The notes under the pieces are model-generated. The model did no database searches. It was not told the DNA's origin and saw only the letters and a list, made by a program, of their open reading frames with translations. This document shows, one piece after another, positions 33,834-42,723 of a DNA stretch of 64,000 nt. A program made the position numbers and the translations under genes. The DNA comes from Paenibacillus sp. H1-7 (lineage in GTDB: Bacteria > Bacillota > Bacilli > Paenibacillales > NBRC-103111): the NCBI RefSeq assembly GCF_022354825.1, contig NZ_CP031168.1, forward strand, positions 3,163,501 to 3,227,500, in the 5' to 3' direction. The number at the start of each line of letters is the position of its first letter. Position 1 is the stretch's first letter.

Positions 33834-34061
33834 TTTTCTTTTCGCAAGCTGAAGGATCAAATGAAATTTATGGTCGTCTTCGTGGTGTTTACTTATGCTC
33901 TGTATCATTTGCTGGTTATGGTTACGCATTGGATCGAGCCGACGCACCGGTACCGGCAGCCTGCGGGCAAAGCGGTCAAAGTATTTCAGGATCACGTAAT
34001 GATAACGGACCAGGGACCGATGGGGGAACGGTTAAAATTGTTTTACTGGCTTGGGGAGTAA
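33828..34061 (+). CDS. DUF4227 (YqzK-like) membrane protein
   Basis: The 77-aa protein has a single membrane helix (about residues 13-33, FMVVFVVFTYALYHLLVMV) and a short C-terminal domain ending RLKLFYWLGE. It matches DUF4227, whose B. subtilis member YqzK lies in the same place between fur and xerD. Function unknown. A very strong GGGAGGAGG site lies 8 nt before the ATG. Confidence 0.85.
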   Translation: MIFSFRKLKDQMKFMVVFVVFTYALYHLLVMVTHWIEPTHRYRQPAGKAVKVFQDHVMITDQGPMGERLKLFYWLGE

Positions 34062-34185
34062 ACAAAACAGTTTTTCATCTAGAAAGCAGGATTCTTTCCT
34101 TTCATGTTGAATTTCTTATGAATGGATCGAAACAGATGTTCCCACGGTTGGCCATCGCGGGGATGACACGGAAAGGGAAATCATC

Positions 34186-35100
34186 ATGAAAAAGGAACTG
34201 GACTCGTTTGTACTTTTTTTGACCGACGAGCGGGGGCTTGCCAAAAACACGGTGGAATCTTACGAACGGGATATTGTCCAATATCTCGACTATTTGCCGA
34301 CCCAAGGCATCGAAGTGCTTTCGGATACCAAAAAAATTCATATAACCAACTACTTGCAGCATTTGCGCCGACTCGGACGGGCAGCCGCCACCCAATCGCG
34401 AACCGTCGTTTCGATAAGGGCATTTTATCAATTTCTTGTGCGCGAGCGCCTGGCTGCTCAGGATCCGACCATGCATCTGGAAATGCCCAAGCTCGAAAAG
34501 CGGCTGCCGAGCGTGCTGACGATTGCCGAGGTCGAATCGCTGCTTAACGCGCCTCCAACGGGGGTTCCGAACGGCATGCGCGATAAAGCGATGCTTGAGG
34601 TGCTCTATGCAACAGGAATCCGCGTATCGGAGCTCATCTCGCTGGATGTCGACAACGTCAATCTGGAGATGGGGTTTCTGCGCTGCGTAGGGAAAGCCTC
34701 CAAGGAGCGGATAATCCCGCTCGGCGCCATCGCCTCCGAATTTGTCGGCCATTATGTCAACACGATGAGGCCGAAGCTGCTGAAGCAGTCCAAGACGGAG
34801 ACGGCCCTGTTCATCAATCATTTGGGAACAAGAATAACCCGGCAAGGGTTTTGGAAAATTATAAAAAGGTATGCGTCGGAGACGCAAATCGTAAAAGAAA
34901 TAACGCCTCATACACTGCGTCATTCCTTCGCCGCCCACTTGCTCGAAAACGGCGCGGATCTGCGGTCCGTCCAGGAAATGCTCGGCCATGCGGACATCTC
35001 GACCACGCAAATTTATGTGCAGGTCGCCCGCGGCAAGATGAAGGACGTCTACGACAAGGCGCATCCGAGAGCAAAGAAGCAAATGGTTGACTTAGGCTGA
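34186..35100 (+). CDS. xerD: Tyrosine recombinase XerD
   Basis: The 304-aa recombinase resolves chromosome dimers at dif together with XerC. It has an N-terminal SAM-like domain (ELDSFVLFLTDERGLAKNTV) and the catalytic domain with the Arg in LYATGIRVSELISL, HTLRHSFAAHLLENGADLR, LGHADISTTQIY and the nucleophilic Tyr in that last motif. Position between fur/yqzK and deoB is the conserved place of B. subtilis ripX/xerD. Confidence 0.95.
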   Translation: MKKELDSFVLFLTDERGLAKNTVESYERDIVQYLDYLPTQGIEVLSDTKKIHITNYLQHLRRLGRAAATQSRTVVSIRAFYQFLVRERLAAQDPTMHLEMPKLEKRLPSVLTIAEVESLLNAPPTGVPNGMRDKAMLEVLYATGIRVSELISLDVDNVNLEMGFLRCVGKASKERIIPLGAIASEFVGHYVNTMRPKLLKQSKTETALFINHLGTRITRQGFWKIIKRYASETQIVKEITPHTLRHSFAAHLLENGADLRSVQEMLGHADISTTQIYVQVARGKMKDVYDKAHPRAKKQMVDLG

Positions 35101-35207
35101 TACATAAGCGGGCTGCCCTCGGCAGTTGAACCACAGCAGCTGGAGGAAGGTACCCCAACTGGATGCCGTTACCGCTTTTTCCATACCGAGGGTTTCTCGA
35201 CAAGCTC

Positions 35208-35232
35208 AGCCGGCCGCTGGCCGGCTTTTTTT
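35208..35232 (+). terminator. Intrinsic terminator after xerD
   Basis: AGCCGGCC (35208-35215) and GGCCGGCT (35219-35226) form a perfect stem followed by TTTTTTT. The rest of the 217-nt gap 35101-35317 has a CAGTTG/CAACTG inverted pair (35121-35162) of unknown meaning. Confidence 0.9.
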
Positions 35233-35317
35233 CCGTATGGCAGGACGCAGCGTTTTGCAAACAGGCACAGGTTTTGCGATAATAGCAAAAGATGGATAAG
35301 AATAGGAGGGGCTCCGC

Positions 35318-36490
35318 TTGAAGTTCCAACGTATATGTTTGATTGTTCTTGACAGCGTGGGGATAGGAGAGCTGCCTGACGCACCGTCGTTCGGCGATTC
35401 CGGCTCCCATACGCTCGGACATATTGCCGAGAGAAACGCGGACTTCTCGCTGCCGCATATGCAGCAGTACGGTCTTGGCAATATAGCGCCGCTGAAGCGG
35501 GTTGAGCCTGCCGATAGACCGCTCGCAAGCTATGGGAAAATGGCGGAGGTGTCGGTCGGCAAAGACACGATGACAGGCCATTGGGAAATTATGGGCTTGA
35601 AGGTCGAAATCCCGTTCAACGTCTTTCCCGACGGATTTCCGGCTGAATTGATCGAACGATTCGAGAAGGAAACGGGCCGCAAGGTCATCGGAAATAAACC
35701 GGCCTCGGGCACGGAAATATTGGACGAGCTGGGCGAAGAGCAGATGAAGACAGGAGCATGGATCGTCTATACATCCGCGGACAGTGTGTTCCAGCTTGCA
35801 GCTCATGAAGAGATCATCCCGCTCGAGGAGCTGTACCGAGCTTGCGAGATCGCAAGAAAGCTGACGCTGGAGGACCCTTATGCGGTGGGGCGCGTCATCG
35901 CCCGTCCTTATGTTGGCAAGCCGGGAGAGTTCAAGCGGACGCCGAACCGGCACGATTATGCCGTGAAGCCTCCGCAGCCGACGGTGATGAACCATCTGAA
36001 GGATGCCGGGCTGGACTGCATCGCTATCGGCAAGATCAACGATATTTACTCCGGGGAAGGCGTCACGGAAGCACGCCCGACCAAGAGCAACCTCGACGGG
36101 ATCCAGGCTACGATCGAGCATATGCAAAAGCCGTTTCACGGGCTTGTATTTACGAACCTCGTCGATTTCGATTCGCTGTACGGCCATCGTCGCGATCCTG
36201 CAGGCTACGCCAAAGCATTGGAGGAATTCGATGCATGGCTTCCTAAGCTGCAGCAATGTCTCGGACCTGACGATTTGCTCATATTAACCGCCGACCACGG
36301 GAACGATCCGATTCATCACGGAACGGACCATACGAGGGAATATGTACCGCTGCTCGTGTACAGTCCTGCTCTTCCATCGGTCAATCTCGGCGTACGCAGC
36401 ACGTTTGCCGATGTCGGAGCGACCATCGCCGATAACTTCGGCGTGGCATCGACCGGCAACGGGACAAGCTTTTTGCACGAGCTATCCTAA
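35318..36490 (+). CDS. deoB: Phosphopentomutase
   Basis: The 390-aa alkaline-phosphatase-superfamily enzyme interconverts ribose-1-P and ribose-5-P (and the deoxy forms) in nucleoside salvage. Metal-site motifs are [12 protein letters not shown], the phospho-acceptor Thr in [12 protein letters not shown], and [18 protein letters not shown]. The start is TTG at 35318, 7 nt after AGGAGGG. It forms an operon with the two purine nucleoside phosphorylases that follow, which supply its ribose-1-phosphate. Confidence 0.95.
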   Translation: MKFQRICLIVLDSVGIGELPDAPSFGDSGSHTLGHIAERNADFSLPHMQQYGLGNIAPLKRVEPADRPLASYGKMAEVSVGKDTMTGHWEIMGLKVEIPFNVFPDGFPAELIERFEKETGRKVIGNKPASGTEILDELGEEQMKTGAWIVYTSADSVFQLAAHEEIIPLEELYRACEIARKLTLEDPYAVGRVIARPYVGKPGEFKRTPNRHDYAVKPPQPTVMNHLKDAGLDCIAIGKINDIYSGEGVTEARPTKSNLDGIQATIEHMQKPFHGLVFTNLVDFDSLYGHRRDPAGYAKALEEFDAWLPKLQQCLGPDDLLILTADHGNDPIHHGTDHTREYVPLLVYSPALPSVNLGVRSTFADVGATIADNFGVASTGNGTSFLHELS

Positions 36491-36521
36491 GCTTAACCAA
36501 CATATAGGGAGGGTTTAATCC

Positions 36522-37352
36522 ATGGGAGACAAAACTTTGCTTAACAAAATCCAAGAGGCCGCCGATTACATCCGCAGCAAGTATGCCGAAGCACCTTCGA
36601 TCGGCCTGATTCTTGGCTCCGGGCTTGGCGTTATTGCGGACTTGGTGGAGAACGCCATGGTGATCCAATACGATCAGATTCCGCATTTTCCGGCCTCTAC
36701 CGTGGAAGGTCACGCAGGCGAATTGCTGCTCGGAACGATTCAAGGCAAACACGTGCTGCTGATGAAGGGCCGCTTCCATATGTACGAAGGCTACGGAGTG
36801 GAGGTCGTTTCGTTCCCGGTTCGCGTAATGAAGGAGCTGGGTGTCAAGACGCTGCTCGTTACAAACGCGGCGGGCGGTATCAATACGTCCTATGAAGTCG
36901 GCGACCTGATGCTGATTAAGGACCATATCAACTTTACTTTCCGCAATCCTTTGATCGGACCGAACTTGAGCGAGCTGGGTGTCCGCTTCCCCGATATGTC
37001 CGAAGCGTACAGCCGCGCATTGCGCCAAACGGCCAAGAAAGTGGCGGAAGAGCAGGGAGTCAAGCTGCAGGAGGGTGTGTACATCGGACTGCTCGGGCCT
37101 ACCTATGAAACTCCTGCGGAAATCCGGATGATGCGAACGCTAGGGGCTGACGCCGTAGGGATGTCCACTGTAGCGGAGGTCATAGTCGCCCGCCATGCCG
37201 GCATCGAGGTGTTGGGCTTCTCCTGCATCAGCAACATGGCCGCAGGCATTTTGGATCAGCCGCTATCCCACGAAGAAGTAATGGAAACGACCGAGCGCGT
37301 GAAGCCCAAATTCCTTAAGCTGATTTTGGGCATCGTTGGACAATTGAGCTAA
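36522..37352 (+). CDS. punA: Purine nucleoside phosphorylase (canonical copy)
   Basis: The 276-aa trimeric-type phosphorylase cleaves inosine and guanosine to base and ribose-1-phosphate. It has the phosphate site LILGSGLG and KGRFHMYEGYG, TNAAGG, and both purine-contact residues: Glu196 in TYETPAE and Asn238 in SCISNMAAG (equivalent to human Glu201 and Asn243). GGGAGG precedes the ATG. It lies 31 nt after deoB and 33 nt before a divergent paralogue. Confidence 0.94.
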   Translation: MGDKTLLNKIQEAADYIRSKYAEAPSIGLILGSGLGVIADLVENAMVIQYDQIPHFPASTVEGHAGELLLGTIQGKHVLLMKGRFHMYEGYGVEVVSFPVRVMKELGVKTLLVTNAAGGINTSYEVGDLMLIKDHINFTFRNPLIGPNLSELGVRFPDMSEAYSRALRQTAKKVAEEQGVKLQEGVYIGLLGPTYETPAEIRMMRTLGADAVGMSTVAEVIVARHAGIEVLGFSCISNMAAGILDQPLSHEEVMETTERVKPKFLKLILGIVGQLS

Positions 37353-37385
37353 AAGGGTCGTCAGGACGAAAGGAGCACGGCTGTT

Positions 37386-38234
37386 TTGGACAAAACCTAT
37401 ACGCAGCAAATAGAAGAAGCGGCTAGCTGGATTCAGGAGCGGCTTCAAGGGAAACGCCCGCAGATCGGCCTCATCCTGGGCTCGGGCCTCGGAGATTTGG
37501 CGGAACAGGTTACGGAAGCATTGACCATTGCCTACGACCAAATCCCGCATTTTCCCGTATCAACGGTAGAAGGCCATGCAGGCCAATTCGTTATCGGCTC
37601 GCTGGAAGGCAAGCAGGTTATGGTTATGCAGGGCCGGTTTCATTATTATGAAGGCTACTCGATGAAAAAAGTCGTCTTCCCGGTCTATGTCATGAAGAAG
37701 CTGGGAGTTCAGTCGCTGGTCATTACCAATGCGGCCGGGGGCATGAACCGCTCCTTCCGGGCAGGAGATTTGATGCTGATTTCGGATCATCTCAACATGA
37801 CCGGAGACAATCCTCTGATCGGTAAGAACGATCCGGCTCTCGGACTGAGATTCCCCGATATGTCGGAGGCGTACAATCGGGAGTACCGCGCTCTGGCGAA
37901 GTCCATCGGGCAGCGGATGCAGGGCGAGGGCAAGCAAATCCGCCTTCAGGAAGGCGTCTACAGCGGCATCAGCGGGCCGAACTATTTGCCGCCGGCCGAG
38001 CTTACGATGCTGGCTAACCTGGGCGGCGACGCCATCGGCATGTCGACGGTCGGCGAGGTGATCGCAGCCCGTCATACAGGGCTTAAGGTGCTCGGCATTT
38101 CGTGCATTACGGATATGGCGATCGGCGAGGAGCTGGAGCCGTTGTCTCACGAGCAGGTAATGGAAGTGGCGAACCGGACGAAGCCGATGTTTATCGAGCT
38201 GGTCAAATCGTTTGTTCGCGAAGTGAACGTGTAA
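37386..38234 (+). CDS. Purine nucleoside phosphorylase paralogue with altered base pocket
   Basis: The 282-aa protein is clearly homologous to its neighbour (LILGSGLG, QGRFHYYEGYS, TNAAGG, GDAIGMSTVGEVIAARH). However, the Glu of YETPAE is Leu201 (NYLPPAE) and the Asn of SCISN is Asp243 (SCITDMAIG). In human PNP these two residues hold the 6-oxopurine, and MTA phosphorylase has Asp at the second site. Specificity is therefore predicted to differ, possibly toward 6-aminopurine nucleosides. The start is TTG at 37386 with AAAGGAG upstream. A long structured terminator follows. Confidence 0.9.
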   Translation: MDKTYTQQIEEAASWIQERLQGKRPQIGLILGSGLGDLAEQVTEALTIAYDQIPHFPVSTVEGHAGQFVIGSLEGKQVMVMQGRFHYYEGYSMKKVVFPVYVMKKLGVQSLVITNAAGGMNRSFRAGDLMLISDHLNMTGDNPLIGKNDPALGLRFPDMSEAYNREYRALAKSIGQRMQGEGKQIRLQEGVYSGISGPNYLPPAELTMLANLGGDAIGMSTVGEVIAARHTGLKVLGISCITDMAIGEELEPLSHEQVMEVANRTKPMFIELVKSFVREVNV

Positions 38235-38241
38235 CCCCCAT

Positions 38242-38340
38242 GGCCGGTCTTTACCGTTATGGAGCCCAAGCTCGTGATAGTGGTTATCACTACGAGATTA
38301 AGACGTGCTCCATGTAACTGTAAGCCGGCCGTTCTTTTTT
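38242..38340 (+). terminator. Nested structured terminator after the phosphorylase genes
   Basis: Helices nest from outside in: GGCCGG/CCGGCC (38242-38247 and 38325-38330), ATGGAGC/GCTCCAT near 38259-38265 and 38306-38312, and an apical GTGATA/TATCAC. A TTCTTTTTT run ends it. It is much more elaborate than the other terminators in the window. Confidence 0.7.
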
Positions 38341-38342
38341 GC

Positions 38343-39263
38343 TCAACATATTTCTACCGAATCATGGCCATACGCGAACTGCAGCTCCGTCTCCCGATCG
38401 ACCAATTGCTTTAAATACCCTAGCAGCTGGGGCCGCAGCTCCTCTCTTCGCAATCCGATCTCCATAATCGCCTTCATATAGCCGAGCTTATCACCGATAT
38501 CGTAACGATCCGCATCGAGCTGCAGCGCCAGCAGCTTCTCTTGCTTTCCGGCTTCACGAAGCGCATCCGTCAGCTGGTACTCATTGCCGGACCCTCGGTC
38601 AATCCGCTCAAGAATCGGAAAGATCGACGGCTTCAAGATATAACGTCCCATAATCGCAATTTGTGACGGAGCATTCCGGATATCGGGCTTTTCCACCAGA
38701 TCGTCTACCTCGTACAAAGTATTCCCAAGCGGTCGGTTGGAAGGATCGATAATCCCGTACTTCTTAACGTCCTCCAGTTCAACCGGCTGAACTCCGATAA
38801 CCGGGCTATCGTACGCCGAATACACGTCGATCATTTGCTGCAGCGCCGGAGCTTCCGAAACCATAATATCGTCACCCAGCATAACGGCGAACGGCTCGTC
38901 ACCGATAAATTGCTGAGCGCACAAGATTGCGTGACCGAGACCTAACGGCTCCTTTTGCCGGATATAATGGATGGCCGCCATATCGGTTATGCACTGAACC
39001 TCCTTCAGCAAGTCCAGCTTTCCTTTCTCCGCCAGCGTTTGCTCCAGCTCGAACGATTTATCGAAATGGTCCTCGATCGATTTCTTGTTTCTTCCCGTCA
39101 CGATAATGATACTTTCAATGCCGGACTGTACCGCTTCTTCGACAATGTATTGAATGGCCGGCTTATCTACAATCGGCAGCATTTCTTTAGGCTGCGCCTT
39201 CGTAGCGGGCAGGAAGCGGGTACCTAATCCCGCTGCGGGAATGACTGCTTTTCTGATTTTCAT
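38343..39263 (-). CDS. galU: UTP-glucose-1-phosphate uridylyltransferase
   Basis: The 306-aa enzyme makes UDP-glucose for glycolipid anchors, teichoic acid glucosylation and polysaccharides. It has the nucleotidyltransferase signature IPAAGLGTRFLPATKAQPKEM, VMLGDDI and EKP in LVEKPDIRN. The ATG at 39263 lies 9 nt after AGGAG; the frame stays open slightly upstream. It is the last gene of a minus-strand group whose upstream member is a broken GT39/GtrA gene. Confidence 0.94.
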   Translation of the reverse strand: MKIRKAVIPAAGLGTRFLPATKAQPKEMLPIVDKPAIQYIVEEAVQSGIESIIIVTGRNKKSIEDHFDKSFELEQTLAEKGKLDLLKEVQCITDMAAIHYIRQKEPLGLGHAILCAQQFIGDEPFAVMLGDDIMVSEAPALQQMIDVYSAYDSPVIGVQPVELEDVKKYGIIDPSNRPLGNTLYEVDDLVEKPDIRNAPSQIAIMGRYILKPSIFPILERIDRGSGNEYQLTDALREAGKQEKLLALQLDADRYDIGDKLGYMKAIMEIGLRREELRPQLLGYLKQLVDRETELQFAYGHDSVEIC

Positions 39264-39274
39264 CCTGTTCACTC

Positions 39275-39873
39275 CTAATCTTGGGATAATCGGAACACCC
39301 ACCATCGGCTTCCGGTAAAATTAATCAGTGCTCCCGCCATAGCGGAAGCGAGCTTGCTGACAAGCAAAGGCAGTCCTGCTTGCGTATAAAGAATGGATAA
39401 CACCCAGGAGGTAAAAAGCAGCACGACGCCGTTCAACGCCAGAATAGCAAGCTGTCCACATTGTTCGTTCTGGCAACGGCGGTAAGCACCGGCGTACAAG
39501 CCATCGCGAGCGCCCCGAGGCGCGCGGCGCCGATTCCGAACGACGGCTTTAGCAGAACGTAGATCAGCAGAACGGAGCCGATGCCTGCCAAAGCTTGCGG
39601 TAAAATAACGCTCCATCCATGCATCCCGAACACCGCGGCGCTGGCCGTTTGCACCCAGAAGGTGACCGGCGGCTTATCCACCGTGACATACCCGGCCGGG
39701 TCGAAGGAGGCGTAGAAAAAATTATGAAAGCTCTGCAGCATGCTGGTTACAGCCGCCGTGTAATAGGCGTTAACGTAGGTTTCTTTCCAAATTTCAAATA
39801 GATTCAAAAAAGCGGATAATAAGGCTATGCCGACGAGCGCCATATCCACCTTTCGATTTCGCATCAGTCTCAT
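39275..39873 (-). pseudogene. Deletion fusion of a GT39 glycosyltransferase 5' end to a GtrA 3' end
   Basis: From the ATG at 39873 (GGGAG upstream) the minus strand encodes a GT39/ArnT-like N terminus: membrane helix, YYTAAVTSML, the catalytic-loop text DPAGYVTVDKPPVTFWVQ, and ARTNNVDSLL, then a stop at 39433. From about 39452 to 39275, in another frame, it encodes the C-terminal part of a GtrA-family protein ending ALINFTGSRWWVFRL. The two meet at about 39445-39455, as if a deletion removed the rest of both genes. Neither half should work alone. Confidence 0.8.
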
Positions 39874-40032
39874 CCGGTTACACTCCCATAACGCAATTTG
39901 GTTTGAATCGTTGTGTGCTGGTTTCATTATGGGAGATCCAACTGAATTGAACTTGAGGATGAACTGAATATTTGCTGAGTGGCAGAGCACCCCGCTGGAG
40001 CTGCATGCGCGGCGGTTCGTTTAATGGTTTTT

Positions 40033-40086
40033 TTCAGCTTGTGTTCAGCTTCCGTTCAGACATGATTCAGTTGACGATCAGATAAT
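40033..40086 (+). promoter_or_regulatory. Five 11-bp spaced TTCAG-type repeats and -10 element before the two-component genes
   Basis: TTCAG occurs at 40033, 40044, 40055 and 40066, and ATCAG at 40077, each exactly 11 nt apart. The last abuts GATAAT (40081-40086), a good -10 without a proper -35. One-turn spaced direct repeats next to a -10 are how OmpR/PhoB-type regulators activate promoters, so this is probably the autoregulatory site of the adjacent response regulator. It could also serve the divergent GT39 remnant. Confidence 0.7.
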
Positions 40087-40137
40087 AAAGATGCACATGA
40101 GAGAAAATGGTGTACAATGTGATATGAGGTGAATGGA

Positions 40138-40821
40138 ATGAATCAACTAAAAGGGATCAAAATTTTACTCGTAGACGACGAGCCGAATATATTGCAATTT
40201 TTGGAGCTGGGCTTGCGCAATGAAGGCTTTGAAATTGAAACGGCGCAGGATGGATTCGCAGCCATAACCTCGGCCAGACAATTTCAGCCTCATATTGTCA
40301 TTCTCGATGTCATGATGCCGGGAATGGACGGCTTTGAGGTGTGCCGGATGCTCAAGAAAACCGGCAATATTGCCGTCATTATGCTCACGGCCAAGGAAGA
40401 AGTGGAGGATCGGGTGAAAGGTTTGACACTCGGGGCCGACGATTATATGGTCAAGCCGTTCAGCTTCGAGGAGCTGCTCGCCCGCATTCATGCGAGAATA
40501 CGCAATCATTTTCCAAACCTTCTGGGAGAAGTCAGCATCGGACCGTTCCGCATCGATGACCGCCGTAAGGAAATCAGCTACGATAACCGCGTTCTGGAGC
40601 TGTCGCCGACGGAATATGAGCTGCTCTCGTTTCTTGTGATCAATCATGGGCTTGTGCTGAGTAAAAGTAAAATTTTGGATAAAGTATGGGGCTACGATTT
40701 CGGCGGGGAAGAGAACATCGTAGAGGTATACATCCGGTCCTTGAGGGATAAATTGCAGGACAAGGAGCATAAGCTGATCCGCACCTTACGGGGCGCAGGC
40801 TATCGGGTTGATCTGACATGA
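40138..40821 (+). CDS. OmpR/PhoB-family response regulator
   Basis: The 227-aa regulator has a receiver domain (acidic pair VDDEPN, phospho-Asp in VILDVMMPGMDG, Thr in MLTAKEE, Lys in MVKPFSF) and a C-terminal winged-helix domain (LSPTEYELLSFLVINHGLVL, GEENIVEVYIRSLRDKL). The ATG at 40138 follows GAGGTG at 6 nt; a GTG three codons earlier is possible. It overlaps the kinase gene by 4 nt. The target genes are unknown; the divergent glycosyltransferase region is the obvious candidate. Confidence 0.93.
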   Translation: MNQLKGIKILLVDDEPNILQFLELGLRNEGFEIETAQDGFAAITSARQFQPHIVILDVMMPGMDGFEVCRMLKKTGNIAVIMLTAKEEVEDRVKGLTLGADDYMVKPFSFEELLARIHARIRNHFPNLLGEVSIGPFRIDDRRKEISYDNRVLELSPTEYELLSFLVINHGLVLSKSKILDKVWGYDFGGEENIVEVYIRSLRDKLQDKEHKLIRTLRGAGYRVDLT

Positions 40822-42287
40822 AAGGGCAGCGTCTCAATAACATGGTGAGATTCCTATGGCCAAGATCGCTGCGATACCAGCTGTTGTCCCGCTCCTTGCT
40901 AATTTTGGCCGGACTGCTGCTTCTTACCGGGATCTTGCAGTACGTCTACATGAAGCAGTTCATTTATAAGAATAAAGCGGAGTCGATCCAAAACCAGATC
41001 ATGACGATTCCGCGGGAAGTCTGGCCGAATCTGGCCAATTCCAACATCATTCGCAAAGATCCTCCGATGCGCGGGCTGCTGTTTTCGCCGGATTCATCGG
41101 TCGCTTTTATCAATCCGGAGGGCGAATTCAACATTATCGTGGAGCCGCCGGACAACGCTTTGACCGTTCAGCTGCCTGCGGGCGAGTATATGGAGGCTAT
41201 GCGCAAAAAGCCGGGAATGCATTACCGGATCGTTACGGTCAATGGAACCGAGCAGCTCGTTGTTCTTCATACGATTGTGAATAAAGCGAAAAACGTAGCC
41301 GGCCTGGTCCAGGTCAGCATCGGTACGGCACCTTTGAAGGAGGTGCTATGGGGACAACTGCTCACTTTCATCGCGGTCGCTTTGATCGCCTTGATTTTCG
41401 GTTTATTAACGTTTTTGCCCGTATTGAAACGGACGCTGATCCCATTATCCAAAATGGTCGGGACCATGGAGAAGATCGATGCGGGGAATTTGGACGAACG
41501 GCTGCCGGATCATCAAAATCAGCTGGAAATAGACCGTCTGTCCATTTCCTTTAACCGGATGCTGGAGAGGCTGGAAGCTTCCTTTGAAGCGGAAAAAGAA
41601 GCGAAGGAGCGAATGAGGCGCTTTATTGCCGATGCTTCCCATGAGCTTCGTACCCCGCTTACATCCATTCACGGCTTTCTGGAAATTTTGCTGCGCGGAG
41701 CGGCCAATCAGCCAGACCAGCTGCACAAAGCGTTGACGAGTATGTATTCGGAGTCGGGGCGGATCAACAAGCTCGTGCAGGATTTACTGCTGCTGGCCAA
41801 GCTGGACCGGACCCCGGTGACGGAAATGCAGGAGGGGCTGCTGGATGAAGTGGTTCACAGCATGGAGCCTCAGCTGAAGCTGATGGCGGGAGACCGAAGC
41901 GTAAGCTTCTCCCTGGCGCCGAGCACGAAGTGCATGTTTGATCAGGATAAAATGAAGCAGGTCGTCTTGAATTTGTTTCATAATGCCGTCCAGCATACAA
42001 ATCCGGTGTCCGGCCATATTGAAATCATCGTGCAGAATGTATCCGAAGGGGTTGAGCTGACGGTGAAGGACAATGGGTCCGGAATCCCCAAGGAGCATCT
42101 GCCTCACTTGTTCGACCGGTTTTACCGCATCGATACATCTCGTGCGCGCAAGCACGGCGGGGCGGGATTGGGATTGTCCATTACGAAGTCAATTGCGGAT
42201 ATTCACAGAGGGAAGCTGACGGTGGAAAGCGCGGAAGGGCAGGGAAGCGCTTTTCGCCTCTGGATTCCGTGCCGGCAGAGCGCGTGA
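40818..42287 (+). CDS. Membrane sensor histidine kinase
   Basis: The 489-aa kinase has two membrane helices (about residues 25-45 and 185-207) enclosing an extracellular sensor domain, a HAMP domain (about 208-260), the HisKA box DASHELRTPLTSIHGFLE with the phospho-His, and an HATPase domain with NLFHNAVQH, DNGSGIPKEHLPHLFDRFYR and GGAGLGLSI. It pairs with the response regulator it overlaps by 4 nt. The signal is not readable from sequence. A terminator follows. Confidence 0.93.
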   Translation: MKGQRLNNMVRFLWPRSLRYQLLSRSLLILAGLLLLTGILQYVYMKQFIYKNKAESIQNQIMTIPREVWPNLANSNIIRKDPPMRGLLFSPDSSVAFINPEGEFNIIVEPPDNALTVQLPAGEYMEAMRKKPGMHYRIVTVNGTEQLVVLHTIVNKAKNVAGLVQVSIGTAPLKEVLWGQLLTFIAVALIALIFGLLTFLPVLKRTLIPLSKMVGTMEKIDAGNLDERLPDHQNQLEIDRLSISFNRMLERLEASFEAEKEAKERMRRFIADASHELRTPLTSIHGFLEILLRGAANQPDQLHKALTSMYSESGRINKLVQDLLLLAKLDRTPVTEMQEGLLDEVVHSMEPQLKLMAGDRSVSFSLAPSTKCMFDQDKMKQVVLNLFHNAVQHTNPVSGHIEIIVQNVSEGVELTVKDNGSGIPKEHLPHLFDRFYRIDTSRARKHGGAGLGLSITKSIADIHRGKLTVESAEGQGSAFRLWIPCRQSA

Positions 42288-42300
42288 AAGAAAAGACTGC

Positions 42301-42355
42301 CGCCTAGTAAGCTTTGAAAGGGCTTATAGGCGTTCAGTCTTTTTTGCATATGCGG
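42301..42355 (+). terminator. Intrinsic terminator of the two-component operon
   Basis: AAAAGACTG (42301-42309) pairs with CAGTCTTTT (42345-42353), with an inner GCCTA/TAGGC helix and a T-run. Confidence 0.85.
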
Positions 42356-42444
42356 AAATACAATCGGGTCTCCCCACAAAGGAGGTCTGTTCTGTTTGAA
42401 CATCCAACCTTTACATTATGGGGTTGGTTGTTTTGCTTATGCCG

Positions 42445-42531
42445 TTAGCGTTTATTGGACTTTTTGGCGCCTTTATCGCTAGTGCGGGTCGTCGTATTCT
42501 GGTTGGCGTGACCTTGCTGCTTGTCTGACAT
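42445..42531 (-). CDS. Small basic hydrophilic protein, 28 aa
   Basis: The minus strand encodes a product opening MSDKQQGHANQNTTTRTS, ending DKGAKKSNKR. It is Lys/Asn/Thr-rich and without hydrophobic residues, the composition of many small spore proteins, though no named family was recognised. GGAGGTGA lies 6 nt before the ATG, an almost ideal ribosome binding site, which is the main reason to call it. It sits alone between two plus-strand operons. Confidence 0.55.
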   Translation of the reverse strand: MSDKQQGHANQNTTTRTSDKGAKKSNKR

Positions 42532-42674
42532 GCTATTCACCTCCGCTGCCGCGTTGTAGCCTGGAAATAGGCTTTTATAGTATGACAAGCCGTTATTGTA
42601 CATATACATGAGTATAGACGTAATAAAAAAACGTTAATTTGGTGTAGATAGGTCTTTTAGACCACCGATAATCA

Positions 42675-42683
42675 TGTTATACT
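42675..42683 (+). promoter_or_regulatory. Extended -10 promoter for the YvyF-like gene
   Basis: TGT-TATACT (42675-42683) forms an extended -10 element about 40 nt before the start; the -35 (TTTTAG, 42655-42660) is weak. Confidence 0.5.
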
Positions 42684-42723
42684 GTGGGTACAAGGGACTA
42701 TAAACGGTTGGGAAGTGACAGAG

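Noticed and set aside
34859..36256. 465-codon minus-strand frame opposite xerD and deoB
   Set aside because: It spans two real plus-strand genes and their terminator, which a real gene would hardly do.
40033..40081. 11-bp repeats as a CRISPR or microsatellite
   Set aside because: Only the first five bases of each unit are kept, and they run up to a -10 element next to a regulator gene, so a binding array fits better.
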